From AP-15 sp963832875 (GTDB lineage: Bacteria; Pseudomonadota; Alphaproteobacteria; ATCC43930; CGMCC-115725), in the NCBI GenBank assembly GCA_963832875.1, contig CAWHWB010000002.1, positions 496,001 through 560,000 of the forward strand: a DNA stretch of 64,000 bases, written 5' to 3'. A model generated the notes under the pieces. It saw nothing but the letters and a program-made list of their open reading frames with translations. It was not told the DNA's origin and did not search any database. The position numbers and the translations under genes are program-made. Within the stretch, counting starts at the first letter, position 1. Each line of letters opens with the position of its first letter. This document shows, one piece after another, positions 16,168 through 24,762 of the stretch.

Positions 16168-18135
16168 TCAGCCGCGGGAGGCGACCGCCGCACTCGGCCC
16201 CGAGGCGCTGCGGCGGTATTCCGGCACCAGCCGCTCGAGAAGCTGGAGCATGCGCTCTTCGCGGCGGGAGTGCGCCGCTTCTTCCAATTCGTCGATCGAG
16301 CGCGCCAGAACCGCGTAATCGGCAGTGCGCGGTGCGGCGAGGCGGATCGCCGGGCTCATTGTCGGCATCAGCGGCTCGGCCGGATGGAACAGCTCTTCAT
16401 GCAGCTTTTCGCCCGGCCGCAACCCGATAAATTCGAGCTTGATGTCGCGGTCGGGTCGCAGCCCGGCGAGCCGGATCATCTGCCGCGCCAGATCGACGAT
16501 CCTGACCGGCTCGCCCATGTCGAGAACGCAGATCTTGCCGCGGTCTTCGGGCGCCAGCGAGGGCGAGGACTGCGGCGACGAAGACAGCGCCGCCGCTTGC
16601 AATACCAGCTCGACCGCCTCGCGCACGGTCATGAAAAAGCGCGAGACTTCGGGATCGGTGACGGTCAGCGGCCCGCCGCCGGCGAGCTGGCGCGCAAACA
16701 GCGGCACCACCGATCCGGTCGAGCCGAGGACGTTGCCGAACCGCACGGTGACATAACACGTGCCCGCCGCGCCGCGCCGGGCCTCGTGGAGGTCGAGCGC
16801 CTGGGAAAAGCTTTCGGCGAGGCGCTTGGTGGCGCCCATGACGCTGGTCGGATTGACCGCCTTGTCGGTCGAGACAATCACCACGACCGACACGCCGAAG
16901 GCGCGCGACGCCTCGGCGACGTTGCGACTGCCGGCGACGTTGGTCAGAACCCCCTCGATCGGGTTGGCCTCAACCATCGGCAGGTGCTTCAGCGCCGCGG
17001 CGTGAAACACGATCTCGGGCCGTTCGGCGGCGATGACCGCCTCGACCTCGTCGCGGTCGCGCACGTCGCGCAGCAGCGGGATCGGCGCCGACGCCGGAAA
17101 CCGCTCGCGCAGCTCGATGTCGATCGCGTAGAGCGCGTACTCGCTGTTGTCGATCAGGACCAGGCGGCCGGGCGCCGAGGCGGCGATCTGGCGGGCGAGC
17201 TCGGCGCCGATCGTGCCACCGGCGCCGGTGACCAGCACCCGCCGCCCGCGGATCAGCCGCGCCATTCCCTCGCGGTCGAGAACCGCCTGTGGGCGGCCCA
17301 GCAAATCTTCGAGGGCGATCGGCTCGAGCGCGTGCTCCGGACCGTGCTCGGGATCGCCGAGATGACGCTGAAAGTCGGTCAGCTTGGGCAGGCGGGCCAG
17401 CGGGATGGCTAGCGCTTCGGCCCGGTCGAGCAGCCCGCGCACCTGTTCGCCGGGCAGGTTCTGCGCGGTGATGATCAGCTTCTGCGGGCGCCGGCCGCGG
17501 CGATCCAGACGCTCGACCACGGTTTCGAGCGAATCGATCGTGCCTAGCACTGGCACGCGATAGATCTCGCGGCCGACTCGCGAAGGGGTGTCGGCGAGGA
17601 CGCCGACCACGCGATAAACGGCGCGCGGGTTGCGTATCATCTCGCGAATAAAGGTATCGGCCCCGTCCTTGGCGCTGATCAGCAGCACCGGCACGCTCTG
17701 GTGCCTGGCCCGTTCGAGCACGTGGTCGAGCCCGCGGTCCTTGAACAGCCGGTAGGCGAGGCGCGGCGCCCCCAACAGGGCTACCAGCACGAACCAGTCG
17801 ATGATCAGGGTCGAGCGCGGCAGCGCCGCTAGGCGGGTCACAACGAACATCGCCGGCAAAAAGACCAGCAAGGTCAAGCTCGCCGCGCGGGCGATGTTGA
17901 ACAGATCCGGCAGCGAGGCATAACGCCAGATGCCGCGATAAAGTCCGGTCAACAGAAACACGCCGGCGGCGACCAGGGTAAAGCTGGCGACATAGACCGC
18001 CATCAGCCGCGGCTGGTAGCCGATGATGCCGGTGCCGAGGCGCAGATACAGCGCGAGGACGAACGCCAGCGCGGCCATCGCAATGTCGTGAGCGAAGGCG
18101 AACAGGGCCCGCCGGTTGTTGGGAAAGATCACCAC
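16168..18135 (-). CDS. CapD/WbpM-type membrane nucleotide-sugar 4,6-dehydratase/epimerase
   Basis: A 655-residue polysaccharide-biosynthesis protein. Four N-terminal membrane helices (residues about 10-120) are followed by a CoA-binding-like Rossmann domain and a C-terminal extended-SDR domain with the NAD(P) motif VTGAGGTIGAELARQ (about 300) and STDKAVNPTSVMGATKRLAE (about 418-437). The Met in VMGATK replaces the usual SDR Tyr, giving the SMK triad typical of membrane UDP-GlcNAc 4,6-dehydratases such as WbpM. GLRPGEKLHEELF, near the C-terminus, is also diagnostic. It probably supplies a modified amino sugar for capsule, O-antigen or the exopolysaccharide made by the XrtA locus 12 kb away; that link is inference. 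Confidence 0.9.
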   Translation of the reverse strand: MVIFPNNRRALFAFAHDIAMAALAFVLALYLRLGTGIIGYQPRLMAVYVASFTLVAAGVFLLTGLYRGIWRYASLPDLFNIARAASLTLLVFLPAMFVVTRLAALPRSTLIIDWFVLVALLGAPRLAYRLFKDRGLDHVLERARHQSVPVLLISAKDGADTFIREMIRNPRAVYRVVGVLADTPSRVGREIYRVPVLGTIDSLETVVERLDRRGRRPQKLIITAQNLPGEQVRGLLDRAEALAIPLARLPKLTDFQRHLGDPEHGPEHALEPIALEDLLGRPQAVLDREGMARLIRGRRVLVTGAGGTIGAELARQIAASAPGRLVLIDNSEYALYAIDIELRERFPASAPIPLLRDVRDRDEVEAVIAAERPEIVFHAAALKHLPMVEANPIEGVLTNVAGSRNVAEASRAFGVSVVVIVSTDKAVNPTSVMGATKRLAESFSQALDLHEARRGAAGTCYVTVRFGNVLGSTGSVVPLFARQLAGGGPLTVTDPEVSRFFMTVREAVELVLQAAALSSSPQSSPSLAPEDRGKICVLDMGEPVRIVDLARQMIRLAGLRPDRDIKLEFIGLRPGEKLHEELFHPAEPLMPTMSPAIRLAAPRTADYAVLARSIDELEEAAHSRREERMLQLLERLVPEYRRSASGPSAAVASRG

Positions 18136-18297
18136 CGTGCCGCTATAACAGGAAACGCCGGGAACGTGAAAGATCGCGCGCGGCGGCTCGCAGCCGACGG
18201 CTGCTTTCCGCCAGCCGATCCGTTGCGTCCCGACAATGACGCAGTCCGCGAGCCGCCGCCCTATTTCAGTCGCGGTGTGCGGCCATTAGAATGATGC

Positions 18298-19533
18298 ATG
18301 AGCTGGGGTCGCATCAGCTGGGAGCGCCTCTACCGGGTCCTTCAGCCCGAGAGCGAGGGTACCGCGGCGCGAATCTTCCGCCTGGTCCATCACACGATGG
18401 TCACGGTGGGCATCGCGATCATGCTCGCCGACACGGTGGCGGAATGGAGACAGGCCTATCGCGGGCTGCTCGACGCCGGGTTTCCGATCGTCTGCGCCTT
18501 CTTTTTCGCCGAGTACGTGGCGCGGCTGGCCGCCGCCCCGGGCGCGCCGGCCGCCCATCGCCGCGGCTGGCGGGCAAGGCTCGCATGGGCCGTATCGGCC
18601 GGCGGGATCGTCGATCTGCTGGGCGCGCTGCCCGGGATCCTGGACGTCGCCCTCAGCCCGAAATACGCCAGCCTCTACGGCTTCATCTGGGCGTTCAAGC
18701 CGGTCCGCTATGCGCCGGGGCTGGCCAGCCTGCAGCGGGTGATCAGCCGCGCCCGCCACGCGCTGCTCTCGGTGCTCCTAGGTTTCGGGATCGTCCTGCT
18801 CGCCGCCGCCAGCCTCGCCTATCTGCTCGAGCGCAACGCGCAGCCCGAGCTGTTCGGCTCGATCCCCCAGGCGCTGTGGTGGGCGATCGTCACCTTGACC
18901 ACGACCGGCTACGGCGATGTGACGCCGATCACCCCGCTCGGGCGGATTCTGGCCGGGTTCGTCATGGTTTCGGGCATTCTGGTCTTTGCGCTGTGGGCCG
19001 GCATCCTGGCGACCGGCTATGCGGAGGAGCTACGGCGGCGCGAATTCCTGCGCACCTGGGACCTCGTCGCCAAGGTGCCGTTCTTCCACAGCGTCGGCGC
19101 TTCGGTCATCGCCGATGTGGCGCGTTTGCTGCGGGCGCGGGATTATCCAGCGCGCGGAGCCATCATGCGCCGCGGCGAACGCGGCGACTGCATGTACTTT
19201 ATCGCCTCGGGCGAGGTCGAGGTGCGGCTGCGGCCGGGAACGATCCGGCTGGGACCGGGGGAATTCTTCGGGGAGATCGCGCTGTTGACCGGAGAACCGC
19301 GCAGCGCGACGGTCGTGGCGCTGCAGCCATGCACGCTGCTGACCCTCGACATCGTCGATTTTCGCCAGCTGCTCGGGCGTCAGCCGGATCTCGCCCGCGT
19401 CGTCAGCGAGGAAGCCGAGCGCCGGCTTCACGCCAACGAGGTCGGTGCAAGGCCGCCGCGCGAGGCGGCAAGCCGCCCGATCGCGCCGGGTGATCAGCCC
19501 TCGCCCGCCATGGGCGCGCCGAGCGGCTCGTAA
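18298..19533 (+). CDS. Voltage-gated-type K+ channel with C-terminal cyclic-nucleotide-binding domain
   Basis: A 411-residue membrane protein. Six membrane segments are visible, with an acidic and basic S1-S4 sensor-like part, then the pore loop with the K+ selectivity filter TTTGYGD (residues about 200-206). After the S6 helix (ILAGFVMVSGILVFALWAGI) a C-linker leads to a cyclic-nucleotide-binding domain with RGERGDCMYFIASGEVEVRL and the phosphate-binding cassette GEFFGEIALLTGEPRSATV. This is the architecture of prokaryotic cyclic-nucleotide-modulated channels such as MlotiK1. Start ATG 18298; divergent from the dehydratase gene. The 3' end overlaps the convergent DUF455 gene by 40 bases. Confidence 0.9.
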   Translation: MSWGRISWERLYRVLQPESEGTAARIFRLVHHTMVTVGIAIMLADTVAEWRQAYRGLLDAGFPIVCAFFFAEYVARLAAAPGAPAAHRRGWRARLAWAVSAGGIVDLLGALPGILDVALSPKYASLYGFIWAFKPVRYAPGLASLQRVISRARHALLSVLLGFGIVLLAAASLAYLLERNAQPELFGSIPQALWWAIVTLTTTGYGDVTPITPLGRILAGFVMVSGILVFALWAGILATGYAEELRRREFLRTWDLVAKVPFFHSVGASVIADVARLLRARDYPARGAIMRRGERGDCMYFIASGEVEVRLRPGTIRLGPGEFFGEIALLTGEPRSATVVALQPCTLLTLDIVDFRQLLGRQPDLARVVSEEAERRLHANEVGARPPREAASRPIAPGDQPSPAMGAPSGS

Positions 19534-20316
19534 TATGTGGGCGGAAAGTTGGCGGCACGCCGCGCCGCATGATTGAAAGGCGGCTTCAGTTCGCCCTTGA
19601 AGCAGCGCTCGAACTCGGTCGCGAAAGGCTTCTTGCGGGACGAGGCCACGCTCCCGGCACAGGCGCTCGAACCAGCGCACCCCGACCGCCACGTGCCCGA
19701 TCTCCTGCGCGTAGATATGGCCCAGGATCGCGGCGCTCGTTGCGTCGCCGGCGCGTTCGAGCCGCTCGGCCATCCGCGGCGTCACGTCGAGCCCGCGCGC
19801 CTCGAGCACCAACGGCACGACCGCGAGACGGGCGAGCAGATCGTCGGCGGTCGCCTCGGCCGCCTCCCATAGCCCGTCATGAGCCGGCAGGTCGCCATAG
19901 CGCGCGCCGAAATCGGCGAGGCGGGCCGCCAGCAGCGCAAAATGGCCGGCCTCCTCGGCGGCGACACGGACCCAGTCGTCGCAGAAGCTGAGCGGCAGGC
20001 CCTCGCCGGCAAAGCGCGCGACCACGTCCCAGCCGAGATCGATCGCGTTGAGCTCGATATGGGCGAGCGCGTGCAGCAGCGCCGTCCGGCCCGCCGGCGA
20101 GCCGAAGTTCCGCCGCCTCGGCATCTCGCGCGGCGGGCGCAGCAACGGGTGCCGCGGCCGGGCGGGCCGCGACGGCGGCGGGACCTCGCCGACCGGCAGC
20201 GCGCCCGCGCCCCAGGCCGCCGCCAGCGCGCGGCTGGCCGCCGCCTTGGCCGCTGGGTCGGCGGTGCCGAGAATCGCCGCCGCGCCCGCGGTTAGACTTT
20301 CCATAGGGCTTGGCAT
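19494..20316 (-). CDS. DUF455 ferritin-like domain protein, interrupted near the 3' end by a frameshift
   Basis: A di-iron-type helical bundle protein of the DUF455 family (related to ferritin/MiaE-like folds). Recognisable: RPRHPLLRPPREMPRRRNFG, HALAHIELNAIDLGWDVVAR, CDDWVRVAAEEAGHFALLAA, and IYAQEIGHVAVGVRWFERLC, which supply the E/E-x-x-H metal ligands. After GLVPQEA the frame breaks; one extra A in the plus-strand AAA at 19624-19626 explains it. The restored tail FATEFERCFKGELKPPFNHA and FPPTYYEPLGAPMAGEG is typical for the family and ends at 19494. Start is ATG 20316 or 20304; neither has a good Shine-Dalgarno. The biochemical role of DUF455 is unknown. Confidence 0.8.
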
Positions 20317-20395
20317 CGTCAAAGACTTGACGGGAGGAGCCGGGATGGCCGGAGCCGCGAAAATCGGGGCCCGACGCTGAACCGGCCGTGAATCG

Positions 20396-21136
20396 TCACG
20401 GCGCAGCCGGCCGACCGGCGAAACCTTCCCATCCGGTCCGACGCAGCGCGCAGGCCGGGCACTGGCCGCAGCCATAGCCCCATTCGTACCGCTGGGTGCG
20501 GTCGCCGAGATAGCAGCTATGGGTTTCGTCGCGGATCAGCGCGACCAGCGGGTCGCCACCGAGATCGCTGGCGAGCCGCCAGGTCATGGCCTTGTCGAGC
20601 CACATCAACGGGGTGTGGATCACAAAGCGATGATCCATGCCGAGCGACAGGGTCGCCTGCAATGCCTTCAACGCGTCGTCGCGGCAATCGGGGTAGCCCG
20701 AATAATCGGTCTCGCACATGCCGCCGACGAGGTGGCGGAGGCCGCGCCGGTAGCCGATCGCGGCGGCCAGCGTGAAAAACATCAGGTTGCGGCCGGGAAC
20801 AAAGGTGTTCGGCAATCCGCCGGCGTCAAAGGCGATGGCGCTGTCGCGGGTCAGCGCGGTGTCGCTGATTTGTCCCAGAACCGCGAAATCGATCAGATGA
20901 TCGGCGCCGAGCCGATCGCTCCATTGCGAAAACTCATGGCGCAACCGGGCGAGCACGACCCGCCGGCAGTCGAGCTCCACGTAATGGCGCTGGCCGTAAT
21001 CGAAGCCGACGGTCTCGACCGCAGCAAAGCGCTCGAGCGCCCAGGCGAGGCAGGTCGCCGAATCCTGGCCGCCCGAAAACAGCACGAGCGCGCTGTCGCG
21101 GCGAATATCGGCGGTGTGGCGCTGGTCCTCGGACAC
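20396..21136 (-). CDS. queC: 7-cyano-7-deazaguanine synthase QueC
   Basis: A 246-residue ATP-dependent ligase that converts 7-carboxy-7-deazaguanine to preQ0 in queuosine biosynthesis. The PP-loop SGGQDS is at residues 21-26; the family block TFVPGRNLMFFTLAAAIGYR follows, then MCETDYSGYPDCR, HTPLMWLDKAMTW, and the C-terminal zinc site with four Cys in HSCYLGD and CGQCPACALR. All key residues are present and the length is normal. queD, queE and queF are not nearby. Confidence 0.95.
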   Translation of the reverse strand: MSEDQRHTADIRRDSALVLFSGGQDSATCLAWALERFAAVETVGFDYGQRHYVELDCRRVVLARLRHEFSQWSDRLGADHLIDFAVLGQISDTALTRDSAIAFDAGGLPNTFVPGRNLMFFTLAAAIGYRRGLRHLVGGMCETDYSGYPDCRDDALKALQATLSLGMDHRFVIHTPLMWLDKAMTWRLASDLGGDPLVALIRDETHSCYLGDRTQRYEWGYGCGQCPACALRRTGWEGFAGRPAAP

Positions 21137-21197
21137 CGCTTACGAGATAGCGCCTGCGCCAGCGGCGATCAACCGCGGGCGCAGCCACACCGGCCAC

Positions 21198-21512
21198 TCA
21201 GCGCCGGGCCACGGTCGCGACCAGAAAGCCAACGGCAAAGGCGATCGCCAAGGCGCTCAATGGGTTGTGCTCGACCTGCTCCGAGACGGTGCCGACCGCA
21301 CGCTCGCTCTGGGCGCGGAACTCCTTTGCCATTTCGGTCGCCCGCTGCTGCGCGGTCTGCGCCCACTCTTCGCTGGCCTTGGTCAAGTCGCGGATCGATT
21401 GCGAGGCCTGCTCGACCACCGACCGCAGCTTCTCGACCGCCTCGGTCGCCTGGCTGAACCCGAACCCGCCGCCACTGCCGTTGCCGCCGCTCTCGCGCTT
21501 ATCCTCCGACAT
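21198..21512 (-). CDS. Small DUF883/ElaB-YqjD-like membrane-anchored protein
   Basis: A 104-residue protein: polar Gly/Ser-rich N-terminus, a long amphipathic helix (QATEAVEKLRSVVEQASQSI, then EEWAQTAQQRATEMAKEFRA) and a C-terminal membrane helix preceded by HNPLSALAIAFAVGFLVATV and ending in RR. This NPL-x-A...GFL-x-A layout is the hallmark of ElaB/YqjD/DUF883 tail-anchored proteins, which bind ribosomes in E. coli stationary phase. The ATG at 21512 (MSEDKRES) is chosen; 9 more codons are open upstream. Phasin-like helix composition is an alternative reading. Confidence 0.65.
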   Translation of the reverse strand: MSEDKRESGGNGSGGGFGFSQATEAVEKLRSVVEQASQSIRDLTKASEEWAQTAQQRATEMAKEFRAQSERAVGTVSEQVEHNPLSALAIAFAVGFLVATVARR

Positions 21513-21640
21513 CGCCCTCTCCTCATAAGGTTGCATCAACCGAGATCATGTCGGAAAACGTTCGCCCCGCCGAAACGCTCCGCCTCCGGTACATCAACGG
21601 CCGACCCAGGCCATGTGCCGTCGCCTGTACCACCGCCTTC

Positions 21641-21714
21641 CGCGGGCTCGACCCGCGAAATCCATGTCTTTACCTTCGGTGCGGAAGCCGTGGATGGCCG
21701 GGCCAAGCTTGGCC
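21641..21714. repeat. REP-like intergenic palindromic element
   Basis: Two adjacent palindromes in the gap between the DUF883-like gene and the secreted protein: CGCGGG-ctcga-CCCGCG at 21641-21657 and GGCCAAGCTTGGCC at 21701-21714, linked by a TCCATG ... GTGGATGGCC segment. The wording closely resembles a dispersed extragenic palindrome common in alphaproteobacteria (Bradyrhizobium and Rhodospirillales). Only one copy is in this window, so dispersal cannot be shown here. Confidence 0.5.
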
Positions 21715-21763
21715 AAGACGAAACGGCGAACCAACGTCTTCTTTGCGGAGTGCCGGCAATGCC

Positions 21764-22501
21764 CTACGGCAAAAGGCTGTAAGTAATTTCATCAACCGGG
21801 ATCGGCGAATTAGGACTATCAAGGGGCGTAAATGATACAAACGTTAGGGAGCCTTCGATCTGGGAAACCCCAACGATCGCCCCACTTTCAAAATAACCGG
21901 GGCTGCCGCCGGCCCCGCAAGAAGGGCTAAAGCCTACAATCCCGTAGCTGTAGAAATTCGAGGTGATCCCAGCCTTCTTCAACCGCGCCGCCAATGGGCT
22001 GCTGGCGATCGCGCCGGTGTACCAGGTAACGGATTGAGGGTAGGTTCCACAATTGGCTCCGCTCGATGGCGTCAGCGACCACGCGGTCGCTCCTCCGGTG
22101 CTGACGCCAGGGCCGTTTACCGTAACCAGAAATTTGCCGCTCCCAAGAGTTGGCGGCCCGACGTAGTGGCCGGCGACGAATTGGTTCAGGATCGGGTTGA
22201 TTGCAGCCACGACCTTGGGGTAGCCGGGGGCGATTGTCAGGTTGCCGCTGGTCGCGGCGTTGAGCTGGATCGTCACATCCTTGTAGACGAGGCTGCCGGT
22301 CGAGGTCTCGACCGGCACGTCGGTCGCGGTGATCGTCCCGCCGCTGCCGACGATCGTCGAATCCTGCAGATAGGGCGTCGGCGTCGCGGCGATCGCCGGC
22401 GATGCGAAGACCGCGCCAAGCCCCAGCCCGGTGGAGATCGTCCATGTCAATGGCTTGCGTCTCAACACTTGCTTGACAAAATTGCACCAATTTTTGGCCA
22501 T
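21764..22501 (-). CDS. Secreted protein of unknown function
   Basis: A 245-residue protein with a clear Sec signal peptide (basic MAKNWCNFVKQVLRRK, then the hydrophobic core TISTGLGLGAVFASPAIA, cleavage near AIA-AT). The mature part is Ser/Thr/Gly/Pro-rich with short beta-type segments, two to three cysteines (NCGTYP, PSCGAGG) and a region repeating GSGG, TGSL and SGNL turns. No PEP-CTERM, LPXTG or autotransporter tail is present: it ends EITYSLLP. Not recognised as a named family. An AT-rich upstream region with a palindrome (22541-22555) suggests its own regulated promoter. Confidence 0.6.
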   Translation of the reverse strand: MAKNWCNFVKQVLRRKPLTWTISTGLGLGAVFASPAIAATPTPYLQDSTIVGSGGTITATDVPVETSTGSLVYKDVTIQLNAATSGNLTIAPGYPKVVAAINPILNQFVAGHYVGPPTLGSGKFLVTVNGPGVSTGGATAWSLTPSSGANCGTYPQSVTWYTGAIASSPLAARLKKAGITSNFYSYGIVGFSPSCGAGGSPGYFESGAIVGVSQIEGSLTFVSFTPLDSPNSPIPVDEITYSLLP

Positions 22502-22540
22502 GGCACGCCCTCTGCATGATCCTTCAGGAAAGAATGTGGC

Positions 22541-22555
22541 AAATATGGCATATTT
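22541..22555. promoter_or_regulatory. AT-rich perfect inverted repeat upstream of the secreted-protein gene
   Basis: AAATATG-g-CATATTT, a perfect 7-bp inverted repeat with a 1-bp centre, 40 bases upstream of the start codon at 22501, in a stretch far more AT-rich than the surroundings. This is the shape of a dimeric transcription-factor operator. No regulator gene is adjacent. A factor-binding site is inference. Confidence 0.4.
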
Positions 22556-22677
22556 TCCGGTTAAATTCTATCGATAATTGGTCAACAACCCTGCTTCCCA
22601 ATCGGCGCGCGCAACACCGACTGCCCACCACCGGATGATCGAGGATCGCGCTTAGCTGGGAGGGGCTTCTCTCGACG

Positions 22678-24324
22678 TCAACTTCCGCCCCTCGCGAGGG
22701 TGACGATGCGCACCAGAACGAGGGCCGCCGCGACGAAAAGATAGGCGCGCAGCACGATCAGCCAGATGCGCTCGCCGATGCCAAGGCGGCGCGGCGGCAA
22801 TTGGGCGAGGGACGGCATCCGCCAGGTTCCCCGCAATGCCGGGTCGAAAGCCGGCGCCGCGACCCCGTCGCTGCGACGGCGCAGACCGCCGGCGAGAAGC
22901 CAGACCACGACCGCGCCGAGGCTGCCGCCGGCGAGGATGCCGAGAATCGTGTGGGCGCCGATCGCCGGAAACAGCACCGCCGCGGTCAGGATCACCGACA
23001 GCACCACCAGCACTGCGATCACCGCCCCGGTGAACAGATTGACGCTGCGGCCGTTCACCGACGGCCCGAGCACCGCCTTGTCGTTGCACAGCAGCAGCAG
23101 GAACACGGTGGCGCTCGGCAGCAGCACGCCGGCCAGCGTCTGCACCGCGTTGGTCAACAGGCCGAGCGGCGCCCCGGGGGTCAGCACCAACGCCGCCGCA
23201 ATCGCCACCAGCCCGCCATAGACCGCGTAAAAGGCCTTTGCGTCCCTGGGTTTGCGGTGCAGCGAATGGCGCAGCGACAGGACGTCGCCGATCGCATAGG
23301 CGGTCGATAACGACACCGCCATCGCGCCGATCACGCTGGCGTCGATCAGCGCGATCGCAAAAAAGATGCCGGCCAGGTGCCCGACATACTTGCCGAGCCC
23401 GGCGGCGACCGTGCCCGCGTCTTGAAAGTTCCCGAACTCGGGCCGCCCGGAAAAGGCGGCGGCGGTAAACGCCATCATCGCCACCGCCCCGATGATGACG
23501 AGGGCAATGCCGATCCACAAATCCGCGCGCTCATAGCGGATGAAGCGCGGGGTGATGCGCTTGTCTATGACATAGCTCTGCTGGAAAAACAGCTGCCACG
23601 GCGCCACCGTGGTGCCGACGACGGCGATGATCAGCAGCATCACGTCTCCGAGCTTGCCGCCGGCGGAAAGCTGCGGCACTACGAAATCCCGCGCGATCTG
23701 GCCGAAGGGCGGGTGCGCCCACAACAGAATCGGCACCAGCAGCAGGCTGCCGAATACGAGCAGCAGCGCGAACCGCTCGAAGCGGCGGAAATCGCCGGTG
23801 CCGGCAGCGGCGATGACGAGCACTGCCGAGGCGAGGACGCCCAATTCGCGCGGCAGCCCCAGATAGCCGAGCGCCAGGCTGATGCCGATGAACTCGGTCA
23901 CGATGGTCAGCGCGTTCAGCAGAAACAGGTCGATGACGCTGAAAGCGCCCCAGAATTTGCCGAAGCGCTCGAGGATCAGCCGGGCGTGGCCGACCCCGGT
24001 CACCGCGCCGAGCCGCAGCACCATCTCCTGGTTGACATAGAGCACCGGGACCAGCAGCAGCAGCGTCCACAGCAGGGTCGTGCCGTAGTTCTGGCCGGCC
24101 TGGGTGTAGGTGCTGAAGGCGCCGGCATCATTGTCGCCGACCATGACGATCAGCCCCGGCCCGACGATGGCGAGCAGGGTGCGCAGCCGGGCGGCCCAGC
24201 TGGCCCGCGGGGCGATGTCGCCGCGCAGGATGGTGCCGAGCGCCCCCTTGATGTCGCCGAGATGGGCCTCGTCGAGCACCGCCGAATTGACCGGCGGGGC
24301 GGCGAATTCGTTGACGGAGGTCAT
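22678..24324 (-). CDS. NRAMP-family metal ion transporter with non-canonical binding motifs
   Basis: A 548-residue polytopic inner-membrane transporter with about 11-12 helices after a cytoplasmic N-terminus of 45 residues. The family fold is clear (LLLVPVLYVNQEMVLRLGAV, NALTIVTEFIGISLALGYLG, VVGTTVAPWQLFFQQSYVID, LIDASVIGAMAVSLSTAYAI). In ordinary NRAMPs TM1 carries DPGN and TM6 carries MPH, with Met as a soft transition-metal ligand. Here TM1 reads DNDAG (residues 64-68) and TM6 reads APWQ (241-244), so the Met is absent. That pattern belongs to the divergent NRAMP-related branch; loss of the Met suggests a harder or larger ion such as Mg2+ or another cation in place of Mn/Fe. The ATG overlaps the hisE stop, so they form one operon. 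Confidence 0.85.
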   Translation of the reverse strand: MTSVNEFAAPPVNSAVLDEAHLGDIKGALGTILRGDIAPRASWAARLRTLLAIVGPGLIVMVGDNDAGAFSTYTQAGQNYGTTLLWTLLLLVPVLYVNQEMVLRLGAVTGVGHARLILERFGKFWGAFSVIDLFLLNALTIVTEFIGISLALGYLGLPRELGVLASAVLVIAAAGTGDFRRFERFALLLVFGSLLLVPILLWAHPPFGQIARDFVVPQLSAGGKLGDVMLLIIAVVGTTVAPWQLFFQQSYVIDKRITPRFIRYERADLWIGIALVIIGAVAMMAFTAAAFSGRPEFGNFQDAGTVAAGLGKYVGHLAGIFFAIALIDASVIGAMAVSLSTAYAIGDVLSLRHSLHRKPRDAKAFYAVYGGLVAIAAALVLTPGAPLGLLTNAVQTLAGVLLPSATVFLLLLCNDKAVLGPSVNGRSVNLFTGAVIAVLVVLSVILTAAVLFPAIGAHTILGILAGGSLGAVVVWLLAGGLRRRSDGVAAPAFDPALRGTWRMPSLAQLPPRRLGIGERIWLIVLRAYLFVAAALVLVRIVTLARGGS

Positions 24325-24740
24325 TCGGGCCTCCCGCCCGCGCGTTGCGGAGCGGAGGCATGCGCGACGGGCTTGGGTAATTTCTCGGCGATGCCCAAGG
24401 TGTCGGCGCGCTGCCGCATCTCAGCCCATACCTGCTCTGGGCTGACGCCGCAGACGTGCCACAGCACGACCAACTGATAGACGACGTCGGCGCTCTCCCG
24501 GACGATGGCGTGGGTGCGGTGTCGCACCGCTTCGAGCGCGACTTCGCCGGCTTCCTCCATCAATTTTTGCGCGATTTTGCGGCGGCCGCTGGCCAGGAGC
24601 CGCGCGGTGCGCGGATTGTCGGCCTCGCTTACCCGGTCGAGTGCATCATAGAGCCGGGCGATTTCGCTCGCGCCGGCATCGGCGGCGGCGACCGACTGCG
24701 GGTGCGCCACATGCCTCTCGTGCCTTACCAGGGCGGCCAT
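24321..24740 (-). CDS. hisE: Phosphoribosyl-ATP pyrophosphatase (HisE)
   Basis: A 139-residue all-alpha NTP-pyrophosphatase of the MazG/HisE fold, catalysing the second step of histidine biosynthesis. The core RLYDALDRVSEADNPRTARL, ASGRRKIAQKLMEEAGEVAL and HAIVRESADVVYQLVVLWHV contains the Mg2+-binding Glu/Asp residues of the E-x-x-E/D signature. The N- and C-terminal tails are longer than usual. The start at 24740 is supported by a strong GGAGGAAGG. Other his genes are not nearby; the gene is instead coupled to the NRAMP transporter. The HisE assignment over other MazG-like enzymes is likely but not certain because of the context. Confidence 0.8.
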   Translation of the reverse strand: MAALVRHERHVAHPQSVAAADAGASEIARLYDALDRVSEADNPRTARLLASGRRKIAQKLMEEAGEVALEAVRHRTHAIVRESADVVYQLVVLWHVCGVSPEQVWAEMRQRADTLGIAEKLPKPVAHASAPQRAGGRPE

Positions 24741-24762
24741 GTTCCTTCCTCCATTCCCAGGC

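Noticed and set aside
16126..17412. A 428-codon plus-strand frame opposite the CapD-like gene
   Set aside because: Shadow; the opposite strand has a full catalytic dehydratase.
19030..19493. Extension of the DUF455 frame through the channel gene
   Set aside because: Caused by the frameshift at 19624; the true C-terminus is in another frame and ends at 19494.
21764..22501. PEP-CTERM substrate for the exosortase
   Set aside because: The C-terminus EITYSLLP lacks the PEP motif, membrane helix and basic end.
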